This document shows, one piece after another, positions 9,317 to 17,529 of a stretch of 64,000 nucleotides of DNA. The position numbers and the translations under genes are program-made. The notes below the pieces were generated by a model that saw only the letters and a list, made by a program, of their open reading frames with translations, had not been told where the DNA came from and did not search any database. The stretch lies in assembly GCA_965223305.1 (NCBI GenBank), contig CBDCWT010000073.1, positions 1 through 64,000 of the forward strand, written 5' to 3'. The DNA comes from CBDCWT01 sp965223305 (GTDB lineage: Bacteria; Planctomycetota; Planctomycetia; Pirellulales; Pirellulaceae). Every line of letters begins with the position of its first letter. Positions within the stretch are counted from its first letter, which is position 1.

Positions 9317-11470
9317 ATGCTCGACAACATACGCGTTTGGCCAGGACAGCCATATCCTTTGGGCGCTACATGGGACGGTGCTGGGGTCAACTTCGCTATC
9401 TACTCGGAACACGCCACCAAAGTCGAACTTTGTTTGTTTGATTCGGTGAGAGCGAAGAAGGAAACGCACCGCATCGCTCTCCCCGAACAGTCTGACATGG
9501 TTTGGCATGCCTACCTTCCCGACGTCGGACCAGGGCTGTTGTATGGATTTCGCGTACACGGCCCATACGATCCCGCACGCGGGCACCGTTTTAATCCGAT
9601 GAAGGTGTTGCTGGATCCGTACGCTAAGGAAATCGCCCGCGACGTCCGCTGGTCTGACTCGATGTTCGGTTATCGGATCGGCGATCCGCACAGTGACCTG
9701 TCGTACGACGATCGAGACAACGCGGCCCATGCACCATTGGCCGCGGTTGTCGATTCGGCTTTCACTTGGGGGGACGATCGGCATCCACGCACGCCGTGGC
9801 ATCGGACCGTCATCTACGAACTGCATGTCAAAGGGTGGACGAAACAGCATCCGGGCGTGCCCAAAGCACTCCGCGGCACCTATGCAGGATTGGCCTCCGA
9901 GGCCGCGATCTCTTACCTGACTGACCTGGGTGTTACGGCCGTCGAGCTGATGCCCGTCCACTATCACTTGGACGACCGGCACCTCGTCGAAAAGAAGTTG
10001 AAGAACTACTGGGGCTACAACACTCTCTCCTTCTTTGCTCCCGATCCCCGTTACTCGTCGGCTCGCCAGAGTCGGGATGCCGTTCGCGAGTTCAAACGGA
10101 TGGTCCGCACTCTGCATTTGGCGGGCATCGAAGTCATTCTAGACGTTGTCTACAACCACACCGCCGAGGGCAACCAGAGTGGTCCCACCATCTCGCTGCG
10201 AGGAGTCGACAATGCCTCCTACTACCGCCTGGTCCACGGCGAGCCGCGCTACTACATGGACTACACAGGCTGTGGCAATACGCTCAACATGCTTTGCCCG
10301 CGCGTGCTGCAGCTGATCATGGACAGTCTCCGCTACTGGGTCCAGGAGATGCATGTCGACGGTTTTCGCTTCGATCTATGCAGTGCTTTGGCGCGAGAGC
10401 TGCATGCCGTCGATCGTCTAGGTGCTTTCTTTGACATCATCTGCCAGGATCCGGTGCTGTCACAGGTCAAGCTCATTGCCGAACCGTGGGACTTGGGAGA
10501 GGGTGGGTACCAAGTCGGCAACTTCCCAGTGGGGTGGACCGAATGGAACGGAAAGTTCCGCGATAGCGTTCGCAGTTTTTGGCGTGGTGACGGTGAAACT
10601 GTTTCCGAGCTCGCCTCGCGGCTCAGTGGCAGCAGCGACTTATACGAGCACAGCGGACGTCGTCCCTACGCCAGCATCAACTTCGTCGTCGCTCACGACG
10701 GCTTCACGCTCCATGATTTGGTGAGCTACAACGAGAAGCACAATGAGGCGAACCGCGAGGGAAACGCTGACGGTGAGTCCCACAATCGCAGCTGGAATTG
10801 TGGCGTCGAAGGAGCCACCAACGATCCCGAGATTCTGGCGCTACGTGAGAAGCAGAAACGAAATCTGTTGACCACACTGATCTTCTCGCAAGGGGTTCCG
10901 ATGCTCTGTGCTGGCGACGAGATGGGCCGAACCCAGCGTGGCAACAACAACGCCTATTGTCAGGACAACAAGATCAGTTGGGTTGACTGGGAACTGAGCG
11001 AGGATCGCCGCAAGCTCAGGGATTTTGTCAAACGGCTGCTCAAGACCCGCGCCGAACAAGCGGTCTTACGTCGCCGCCAGTTCTTTCAAGGGCGTCCCAT
11101 TCGCGGTTCGGGTGTCAAAGACGTCTACTGGTTGGAACCGTCTGGAAAAGAAATGGAAGACGAGGCCTGGAATTCGGGTTTCGTGCGCAGCTTGGGAATG
11201 CTCCTACCCGGGGATCAGATCGATGAAACCGATGAGCGCGGACACCGAATCGCGGGAGATACTTTCCTGTTGTTATTGAACGCCCACCATGAGCCGATCC
11301 CCTTCGTGCTCCCGGCCCACACGCTGCCGGAGCACAGCAAAAGGTGCTGGGAGCTCGTTTTTGACACTTCGGATCCCGATTGCCACAGCGTCGAGTTTCC
11401 GACGAACGCCAGCTACGATCTGCGGGATCGCTCGACGGCCGTTTTCAAATTTTCTGGTATCGACCAATAG
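9317..11470 (+). CDS. glgX: Glycogen debranching enzyme GlgX (isoamylase-type)
   Basis: 717 residues. It hydrolyses alpha-1,6 branches of glycogen after phosphorylase trimming. An N-terminal CBM48 domain (GQPYPLGATWDGAGVNFAIY, residues about 7-95) is followed by the GH13 barrel. Conserved regions are VILDVVYNHT (region I), DGFRFDL with the nucleophile Asp near residue 350 (region II), LIAEPWDLG with the acid Glu (region III), and VAHDGFTLHDLVSYNEKHN (region IV, GlgX/TreX type). NGEKNN-like segments and QDNKISWVDW near the C-terminus also fit GlgX. No glgB, glgC or glgP gene lies near; it stands between acs and the BON-domain gene. Confidence 0.95.
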   Translation: MLDNIRVWPGQPYPLGATWDGAGVNFAIYSEHATKVELCLFDSVRAKKETHRIALPEQSDMVWHAYLPDVGPGLLYGFRVHGPYDPARGHRFNPMKVLLDPYAKEIARDVRWSDSMFGYRIGDPHSDLSYDDRDNAAHAPLAAVVDSAFTWGDDRHPRTPWHRTVIYELHVKGWTKQHPGVPKALRGTYAGLASEAAISYLTDLGVTAVELMPVHYHLDDRHLVEKKLKNYWGYNTLSFFAPDPRYSSARQSRDAVREFKRMVRTLHLAGIEVILDVVYNHTAEGNQSGPTISLRGVDNASYYRLVHGEPRYYMDYTGCGNTLNMLCPRVLQLIMDSLRYWVQEMHVDGFRFDLCSALARELHAVDRLGAFFDIICQDPVLSQVKLIAEPWDLGEGGYQVGNFPVGWTEWNGKFRDSVRSFWRGDGETVSELASRLSGSSDLYEHSGRRPYASINFVVAHDGFTLHDLVSYNEKHNEANREGNADGESHNRSWNCGVEGATNDPEILALREKQKRNLLTTLIFSQGVPMLCAGDEMGRTQRGNNNAYCQDNKISWVDWELSEDRRKLRDFVKRLLKTRAEQAVLRRRQFFQGRPIRGSGVKDVYWLEPSGKEMEDEAWNSGFVRSLGMLLPGDQIDETDERGHRIAGDTFLLLLNAHHEPIPFVLPAHTLPEHSKRCWELVFDTSDPDCHSVEFPTNASYDLRDRSTAVFKFSGIDQ

Positions 11471-11509
11471 CGCGGATTGCGATGCTAGCAACGCAGGCGA
11501 ATCTCATGT

Positions 11510-11537
11510 TTGACCGTCCGCGCGATTGCGCTATAAT
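11510..11537 (+). promoter_or_regulatory. Sigma70-type promoter of the BON-domain gene
   Basis: TTGACC at 11510-11515 and a perfect TATAAT at 11532-11537 are separated by 16 bases. Transcription would start near 11544, leaving a short leader that carries AAAGGAGG at 11552-11559 before the ATG at 11565. It lies just after the glgX stop. Confidence 0.75.
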
Positions 11538-11564
11538 CAGCACTCGTTGGCAAAGGAGGCTAAC

Positions 11565-11936
11565 ATGTCGGTCTATACCAACAAGCGGCAGAGGTCGGCG
11601 GGTCAGATGACTGGCACGACGCCGACGGAGTCGGACCAAGGCGATGGCCGGAGCGGACCGGACGACGACGGACCGACAGATACGTCCGCCGGTACTGAAC
11701 TTCACGCCGAGCCGGCCGGTTCGCGCGTTCGCGGCGTGGACATTGAGGAGTTCGCACGGGTTCGCCTCCAACACAGTCCCTATCGGGCGATTCGCCGCGT
11801 CGGCTGTGTGTTCTCCCAGGGGACGCTCACGCTATCCGGTACCGTTCCCACCTATCACTACAAACAGCTGGCACAGACGGCGGTGAGCGGCATTTCTGGT
11901 GTCGAGAAAATCATCAACCGCATTGACGTCGGCTAG
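11565..11936 (+). CDS. BON-domain protein
   Basis: 123 residues. The first ~65 residues are acidic, Gly/Asp-rich and probably disordered. Residues about 66-123 form a single BON domain (ARVRLQHSPYRAIRRVGCVF, GTLTLSGTVPTYHYKQLAQTAV, GVEKIINRIDV), the fold thought to bind membranes or phospholipid surfaces, as in OsmY. There is no signal peptide, so the protein is probably cytoplasmic. The start was fixed by AAAGGAGG at 11552-11559, 5 bases before the ATG; a TTG 39 bases upstream lies inside the promoter and is rejected. A consensus promoter directly upstream suggests high expression, perhaps under stress as for OsmY relatives. Confidence 0.85.
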   Translation: MSVYTNKRQRSAGQMTGTTPTESDQGDGRSGPDDDGPTDTSAGTELHAEPAGSRVRGVDIEEFARVRLQHSPYRAIRRVGCVFSQGTLTLSGTVPTYHYKQLAQTAVSGISGVEKIINRIDVG

Positions 11937-12267
11937 TTTCTCCCGAGCTCTGCCAGGTCTTGCATTCGTTTGACGTTTGACCGCGACCCAGAGTTGGGGT
12001 CTGCCGACTCCACGGCCTTTGTGCGAGTCCGCATGACCGGCAGACCCATGGCGGTGAGCGCCGGTCCCGGGGGAAACCACCGCGCACCGCACGCTCGGCT
12101 CGGGGCTGCCGGGACAACGATGGCGATTTAACACGTCGCCGCGCGGCGCCCCTGCGCGTCGCGGTTAAACGGGTGCGCGGGCGCGTGCGAAAAATGCCAG
12201 AACCATCAGGGGTCGGACTGCGTAGCGAGAGAGCTGTGGTCGTCGTCGATCCGAATAGGAAAAAACT
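11937..12267. other. Intergenic region, nothing recognised
   Basis: 331 bases after the BON gene, GC-rich toward 12140-12200 with several short GCGCG-type runs. I see no gene, terminator with T-run, or repeat copy. Confidence 0.4.
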
Positions 12268-12900
12268 ATGCCCCGACTATCTAACCGTCGCTGGCGGCCC
12301 CGATTTGGCCTCAAAACGTTCTTGATGTTCTACCTGCTTGGCGGCGCCGGGGTTGCGTGGGTTTCTCACAGCTACAGTGAGTACCGTGCTGAACAGCAGC
12401 TGATTCGGAAGCTCGCGGAGCGGCTTTCGTCCAGCAATCTCCTGACCGTCGCCACGAACGGAAAAACAACGTGCCTGGTCGGCAATTGCTTCATGTGAGC
12501 GCCGGACTCCACTTCGATAGTGGTCAACTATCATGGACCCGCGGCGCTTCGTCATCTAGTTGAAGTCATGGGAATTCCGATTTTCAATCGGGTCAGCAAG
12601 ATCAGCTACAGGTACAGAGACGTGCAGGAGATCTTGCTAGACAGAGAGGACGTGGCAAGCATGGGTGATCTCAAGACGATTTCGGTTTCGAAACTGCGCG
12701 AGGGGCTCGATGAGTCTGATGTGAGCAGGATCGGTGAGATGGTCCCGCCCTGCCGCTTGGCTGCTGTGGACGCGGCAAAGAACGACGTCAACGTCAAGCT
12801 AAAGCCCGGCCTCACGTTCACAAGTTGCTCGGCGCCGGAGAGGACAGAAAGATCGGGGCAGAAAAATCGACGACGGTCTGTCTTGCGGCCACTCGATTGA
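12268..12900 (+). pseudogene. Small membrane-anchored protein gene interrupted by an in-frame TGA
   Basis: The frame opening at ATG 12268 encodes a basic N-terminus (RWRPRFGLKTFLMFYLL), one membrane helix and a coiled-coil-like stretch, the pattern of a very common planctomycete family that often carries leucine-rich repeats. It stops at TGA 12496-12498. The same frame stays open from 12499 to 12900 with plausible family-like sequence (DLKTISVSKL, SRIGEMVPPCRLAAVDAAK). One nonsense codon therefore splits a gene of about 210 codons. The last ~25 codons run into the 217-bp repeat, so the original 3' end was probably replaced too. Decay is the simplest reading; two separate small proteins are possible. 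Confidence 0.55.
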
Positions 12901-13813
12901 AGCTCTGCTACCGGCAGCCGCGGCGTTGGACGTCCTGCACTGGATCAACATCACGCGGCAGGCAGCTGCATTCAAGTCACTTTGTCTGACAGGATTTACA
13001 GGATCAACAAGAGGCCCTTTGCCTAGTGTGTGACTCCGCGACATCAGCCGCTGGGCGTTAGCCGGCGTTAGCCCACGGTTCCTACCAAAACCGGATGCTA
13101 ACGCATTCCGGCTGATCTGTGGCCCGAGCGGCGTACACGGCCTCCGTGCCTGTGTTTCAAAACAAACCAACTCCACCCCAAACAAGGGACCACCAAACAA
13201 GAGCAACGGAGGACACAGAGACGCCAAGACCTGCATGCGAGAAAGGCGATCGATGTTCTGCTACCGGCACGCCCGTTTGACCGGCCTGCACTGGGTCAAC
13301 ATCACGCAGCAGGCAGCTACGTTCAAGTCGCTCAAGAAAGTCTGAAGCTACGCCATCTTTCTGTCCCAATTTTTCTGTCATCCGAAACCTGCTCGCCGAT
13401 CTGCTTGACGACAGAAAGATTGGGACAGAAAAATCGACTGCCATTGCGTCTTGCGGCTAGGCGATTGAGGTTCTACTACCGGCAGTATGCCCGTCGCGCG
13501 GCCTGCGCTGGATCAACGTCACGCGGCAGACAGCTACGTTCAAGTCACTCGAGAGAGTCTGAAGCTACGCCATCTTTCTGTCCTAATTTTTCTGTCATCC
13601 AAAACCTGCTTGCCGATCTGCTTAACGACAGAAAGATTGGGACAGAAAAATCGACTACTGCTACGCCTTGCGGCTAGGCGATTGAGGTTCTGCTACCGGC
13701 AGCACGCCCGTCGCGCGGCCTGCGCTGGATCAATGTCACGCGGCAGGCAGCTACGTTCAAGTCGCTCGAGAGAGTTTGAAGCTGCGCCGTCTTTTTGCTC
13801 TAATTTTCCTGTC
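12843..13813 (+). repeat. 217-bp-period repeat array
   Basis: Units begin with GACAGAAAGATTGGGACAG and run through ...CTACCGGCAG, GGATCAACGTCACGCGGCAG, CAGCTACGTTCAAGTC and TTTCTGTCCTAATTTTTCTG. Units C (13410-13626) and D (13627-13813) and the 3' part of unit B (about 13240-13409) are spaced exactly 217 bases apart. A diverged 5' copy A (about 12843-13003) is separated from B by an insertion that carries the dispersed palindrome at 13043-13116. Each unit has its own inverted pair (GACAGAAA.../...TTTTCTGTC). The array abuts a decayed gene upstream and supplies the start codon of the hotdog gene downstream. Confidence 0.85.
13043..13116. repeat. Dispersed palindromic repeat, copy 2
   Basis: Same arms as the copy at 6998-7063, but with an internal 10-base duplication (GCGTTAGCCG GCGTTAGCCC). 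It shares the downstream flank GTGGCCCGAG with copy 1. It is inserted between units A and B of the 217-bp array. Confidence 0.8.
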
Positions 13814-14227
13814 ATGGATGTTTCGAATCTTCCTTTCAACCAGGCTGTCGGAATTACGGCTGATGGTTCCAATGTGGTTCTGACGCCGCGCTCGCAGCAT
13901 CTAAATCACCTTAATACCGTTCACGCGACAGTTGTCTATGGCGTTGCCGAAGCTGCTGCAGGACAGTGTTTGTTCGAACACTTTTCAGATATCGCAGATT
14001 CCTACCGTGTTGTGCTGCGCAGTTCGAACGCAAAATACCGGCGACCCGCGCTAATGGGTGCCGATCTTCGCGCGGCCGGCACGGTAGCCGCCGCGGACGC
14101 GGCAGCATTCAACCAAGTGCTGCGTTCCCGTGGTCGGGCTTCACTGGAGGTTAGTGTGTCAGTGACACAAGATGAAACAGAGTTGTTTGTTGGGAAGTTC
14201 TGCTGGTTCGCAAAAAAAGCGAGATAG
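13814..14227 (+). CDS. Hotdog-fold thioesterase-like protein (PaaI/DUF4442 type)
   Basis: 137 residues. The segment LNHLNTVHATVVYGVAEAAAGQ (residues about 33-54) is the characteristic central helix entry of PaaI/YiiD-type hotdog proteins, followed by strands SSNAKYRRPALMGADLRAAG and LEVSVSVTQDETELFVGKF. Such proteins usually hydrolyse acyl-CoA; no substrate can be inferred. The start chosen is ATG 13814, in CTGTCATGG, which is the end of the last 217-bp repeat unit. An in-frame upstream extension exists but is translated repeat and is rejected. No Shine-Dalgarno is visible, so expression may depend on sequence donated by the repeat. Confidence 0.75.
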   Translation: MDVSNLPFNQAVGITADGSNVVLTPRSQHLNHLNTVHATVVYGVAEAAAGQCLFEHFSDIADSYRVVLRSSNAKYRRPALMGADLRAAGTVAAADAAAFNQVLRSRGRASLEVSVSVTQDETELFVGKFCWFAKKAR

Positions 14228-14252
14228 ACGGCGGCTAAATTAATGAACTGGA

Positions 14253-15293
14253 TCACTGTGCCGTATCAGGCAGCCTCTGTCGTCGCACGTCGTACCGCTG
14301 GTGTGGCCGGGTCGCCTCGACCACGTCGAATCTCGGGCGAGCGGCAAAGTCCTCCTGTATGGCCTGCGCCTTGGCGTGGTCGTAGCCGCCCCCGTGCGCA
14401 TGGAGCAGGTAACGCAGCGTAAGAGGTTGTTGGTCGGTCACTGCGAGTCCTTCGCGGAGACAGAAGGCGGCCCCCATCCAGCCGTCCTCGCGCACGTGCC
14501 AGTACGTGGGGTAACGTGGATTGTCAGGGTGATCGAAGTAAGTGATGCCTTCGATGACTGATTTTCGCTCGCTGCCGCGACCCACCGCGACCGGACCGCT
14601 GTAATCGACCCAGCGAGCTCGTTGGCTGAAGATGGCTCGTTCGCCTTGCTGGCGCTCGCTGCTGGTCAGAGTGCCTCCGCCAAAGTGGACCGAAATCGTG
14701 CGAGCGACGCGGACCGCCAGAAAACCAAAGTTGGTCTTGCCCAATTCTACGGCCTCTTTGCCGGATGGTCGGACCGTGATCTGGATCTCCAATGCATGTT
14801 CGCTGCCCGCCAGCGGAATCAGCGCCGCCACCAGTTCCTGTTCCATTAACCGCTCGCCGCTCGGATCGCGCCATTCGCATGCCGCAGCCATCATCGCCTC
14901 GCGGTTACCATCACGGTATCCGTACCACATTCGCTGCCGCACTCGCGTATCCTGACCGTCGGACCAGAAGTCTTTGTCGTCGACGCGAGCGTGGGCAATC
15001 CATACGCTACGGTGATGGTCGTGGTCCGGCGCCCCCGGGTGGCCCATGCGAGTGAGGGAAACGCCGGACGGGCCAGCAAACGGATAGAAGAAAGGACGTG
15101 GATACTGCTGCCCGAAGTGCCAGCGAGTTTTCTCCACACCGTCGATTCGGAATGAGACCTGATGTCCCGGCAGCGGTACAAGCTCACATCGCTGCAAACC
15201 AAGTGGCTCACCGGCGCACGATGCCGCTCCCACCGCTGATAACAACAAGGCGGGAATGAAGGATATTCGAATCATATGTCTGGCTCCAAGCAT
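14253..15293 (-). CDS. DUF6807 (PmoA-type) exported protein
   Basis: 346 residues with an N-terminal signal peptide (about 7-28, ISFIPALLLSAVGAASCAG). If the second Met (residue 7) is used the signal peptide is more typical; the Cys after AAS could make it a lipoprotein. The body is the DUF6807/PmoA-like beta-rich domain found in planctomycete sugar-degradation loci, with YPRPFFYPFAGPSGVSLTRM, HPGAPDHDHHRSVWIAH and the late HAHGGGY. The His-rich DHDHHRS motif near 92 suggests metal or substrate binding. These proteins are often neighbours of Gfo/Idh oxidoreductases; one lies at 20.8 kb but is not adjacent. The reaction is unknown. Confidence 0.8.
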   Translation of the reverse strand: MLGARHMIRISFIPALLLSAVGAASCAGEPLGLQRCELVPLPGHQVSFRIDGVEKTRWHFGQQYPRPFFYPFAGPSGVSLTRMGHPGAPDHDHHRSVWIAHARVDDKDFWSDGQDTRVRQRMWYGYRDGNREAMMAAACEWRDPSGERLMEQELVAALIPLAGSEHALEIQITVRPSGKEAVELGKTNFGFLAVRVARTISVHFGGGTLTSSERQQGERAIFSQRARWVDYSGPVAVGRGSERKSVIEGITYFDHPDNPRYPTYWHVREDGWMGAAFCLREGLAVTDQQPLTLRYLLHAHGGGYDHAKAQAIQEDFAARPRFDVVEATRPHQRYDVRRQRLPDTAQ

Positions 15294-15476
15294 AGAGTCA
15301 GGCCGAACGCCGCACCCGGCGCCGGCAGCTGGCGAACACTTGCTGCAACAAAGAGCTACCGATACTCGTCCGCTCGCCCAACGCCGTTCCGTCGCTTTCC
15401 AATCGTAGCTGAACTCGGATCTCCAATCGATCGGGAGGGCGAGGCGTGAGGCTCTGGTCGAGCCGAGAGTGCAAGG

Positions 15477-15502
15477 AACCGTGGGCTAACGCCCAGCGGC
15501 TG
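15477..15502. repeat. Dispersed palindromic repeat, half copy
   Basis: AACCGTGGGCTAACGCCCAGCGGCT matches the reverse complement of the left arm of the 66-bp palindrome seen at 6998-7063. The right arm is missing here. Confidence 0.65.
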
Positions 15503-15559
15503 CTTCCGATAAAAGTGGCGAGAGCATGGACGCCGACTGGTGCCTGCTACTCCCAACCG

Positions 15560-17158
15560 TCACGTAGTGAACTTCTCTTCGGGCGGAAGCTGACGCACCC
15601 ACTGATCGAGTTGACTCTGCAGGTCAGCCGATTTGCTGGTCAGCGAAGGGAACGTCACGGCCACGTCCTCCAGCTTGTCTTTCAGCGTTGCGGCGGTCGC
15701 TTGTCGCTCCGAAATCGTTGCTCCTGACCGACGCACCTCGTCGAAGGCGCGGTTCAGCTTGTCTCTGCAGTCGGTCGAATCCTGGTAGCCGCTCAGGTCG
15801 GAGATGATCTCGGCCAAGCGAAAGCTGAGGCTCAGCACCGACACGCTCAATTCATTGGTGCCACTCCACACGCCTTCCGTTTCCGTTGACTCGCAAGAAT
15901 CCGAGTCCGAGTCCCGTTCAGCATGTCGCGATCGGAGCTCACCGTTCGGCGATTCGGATGCCCATTGGTGCTCCTCCCACTCCTCGCGCGTAGCATAGAG
16001 AGAGCAGGCGAACTCGTCGTCCAGTTCGAGATGGTGGCCATCCGCGAAGCGAAAAACGGGTCCGAACCCATCGTCATCTTCCATCGCTCGGCAAATCGGA
16101 CAATCGCAATCGAGATGCTCTCCCTGATCGAGTTGCGGCATGTGTTGCCGGGCCTGCTGCAGGATTGCCGACGGGGAAACGGAACACCCGTCGACCTGTC
16201 CCCGTTCAAGCCAGTTGCGTCCGTGGTCCTCCATCGCGGCAGCCCAACGCGGCACCTCGTCACGGAGTTCCGGTGATTCGCACAGCATCTTCCAGCCCGC
16301 GCGGATCACCTCACGGCAGAGATCGAAATAGACGACGACTTCCTCGGTTCCCATCGGCCCGTGGAGGAACGCCTGGGTGCTCTGGTCGAGCGGCAAGGGG
16401 CGGATGTTGAACTTCGACCATTCCTGGAACCGATGGTCCACCTCCCGATCCACCCAGTCGCGGCCTCGGTGGAGGAAGACGCGCGGTGGTTCTCCAGCCA
16501 GGTCGTCGCGTGGCGTCATGAGCCAGTCGGCGTGGACGCGCACTGTTAGCTCGTGCCAACGGTTGGCGATTGCGCGTTGCGACTCGTCGTGCTGGCTTGC
16601 CGGTCCGCGTTCATTGGAGAGATAGTGTTCGGCGGGGAGTGCACCCTCGACGGCGAGCTGCTGCATCCGCGCGGCAAAAGCTTCCGCCATTGCTGGTCCA
16701 AACAGGACGTCGCGAAACCTCGCCGGTGCCGTTGCGGAGGCCTGCGGCGCGAGTTCGGGTCCGCCGCGGGATGATACCACTCGCCGCCAACCCGGTGGAT
16801 AGTTGATCCAAATTGCCGGATTATCCTCAGTCCATTCGCCCTCCTCGCGCACATACGCACCTAGCTCTTCGGGTACCATCTCCGCACAGTTGGTTTCCAA
16901 GAGCAAGTTGGCCAGGTCCACGAGAATCCAAGGGCCATCAGGGCGTTCTTCAGATTGCGGTCGGTAGTCTTGCCACCGCAGTTCCTCCAAGGGTTCTTGT
17001 TGCCTGTACCTCCGCCAGGCCAGCTGTAGTTCGTGAAACGAGCGGGGATCCGCCGAGGCAGCCGCCAACAGCGTGGTGGCGTCCCACTCGTCCATCTGCT
17101 TGACAAACCTGCATCCCTCACCGTCACGTACAATCACCGTCGCTTCCAGAGAAGTCAT
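15560..17158 (-). CDS. Hypothetical protein with CDCPIC cysteine cluster
   Basis: 532 residues, not recognised. No signal peptide or membrane segment; the composition is acidic and Trp-rich. A possible metal-binding cluster, CDCPICRAMEDDDGFG, sits near residue 350, and a Ser/Asp/Glu-rich low-complexity stretch (about 420-440) follows. The last ~90 residues are helical and may form a coiled coil (KLNRAFDEVRRSG, ATAATLKDKLEDV). It is flanked by the DUF6807 gene and comM but separated by gaps of ~270-370 bases, so it is probably monocistronic. The length and even codon use make it a real gene; its role is unknown. Confidence 0.7.
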   Translation of the reverse strand: MTSLEATVIVRDGEGCRFVKQMDEWDATTLLAAASADPRSFHELQLAWRRYRQQEPLEELRWQDYRPQSEERPDGPWILVDLANLLLETNCAEMVPEELGAYVREEGEWTEDNPAIWINYPPGWRRVVSSRGGPELAPQASATAPARFRDVLFGPAMAEAFAARMQQLAVEGALPAEHYLSNERGPASQHDESQRAIANRWHELTVRVHADWLMTPRDDLAGEPPRVFLHRGRDWVDREVDHRFQEWSKFNIRPLPLDQSTQAFLHGPMGTEEVVVYFDLCREVIRAGWKMLCESPELRDEVPRWAAAMEDHGRNWLERGQVDGCSVSPSAILQQARQHMPQLDQGEHLDCDCPICRAMEDDDGFGPVFRFADGHHLELDDEFACSLYATREEWEEHQWASESPNGELRSRHAERDSDSDSCESTETEGVWSGTNELSVSVLSLSFRLAEIISDLSGYQDSTDCRDKLNRAFDEVRRSGATISERQATAATLKDKLEDVAVTFPSLTSKSADLQSQLDQWVRQLPPEEKFTT

Positions 17159-17529
17159 GATAGTGCCCTCGCTTGGTTCGTCTGGGGATCTGTCGGGCGA
17201 CCAAACTGACGCCGCACTGTTATAGTTCCCTTCTGAGAGGACTCGCGACCAAGAAACTGAAAAAAAGAAGAAAGTTTCTCGACTGGACGGGCGCGTGTCC
17301 GCTAGCGCACGACGTCAAGCCTACCGGAGCGGGGCCGCGTGGCTGGCACTACCAAAATACAGGTCGAGGTTGCCGGTGGGACCGAGCGACCAAAACGACT
17401 CGGACCGAGCCCATTCGGCCCAAAAGGCCTCTTGGTCGTCCCTCGACTGCCGGCTGTCAAGTTTCCTCACAGCCAACTGACTTACATTTGCTACCGGCAC
17501 ATCACGCTCGAAGGTGAACCAGCATACCG
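17159..17529. other. Intergenic region
   Basis: 371 bases between the 532-aa gene and the end of comM. The minus strand around 17330-17460 encodes a short acs-like string (EAFWAEWAR), but nothing else of that family, so no gene is called. Confidence 0.4.

Noticed and set aside
12496..12498. TGA as selenocysteine
   Set aside because: No SECIS-like hairpin was seen just downstream and the family has no known selenoprotein.
13487..13813. Extended N-terminus of the hotdog gene
   Set aside because: These codons are translated 217-bp repeat and show Arg/Ser-rich noise with no family match.
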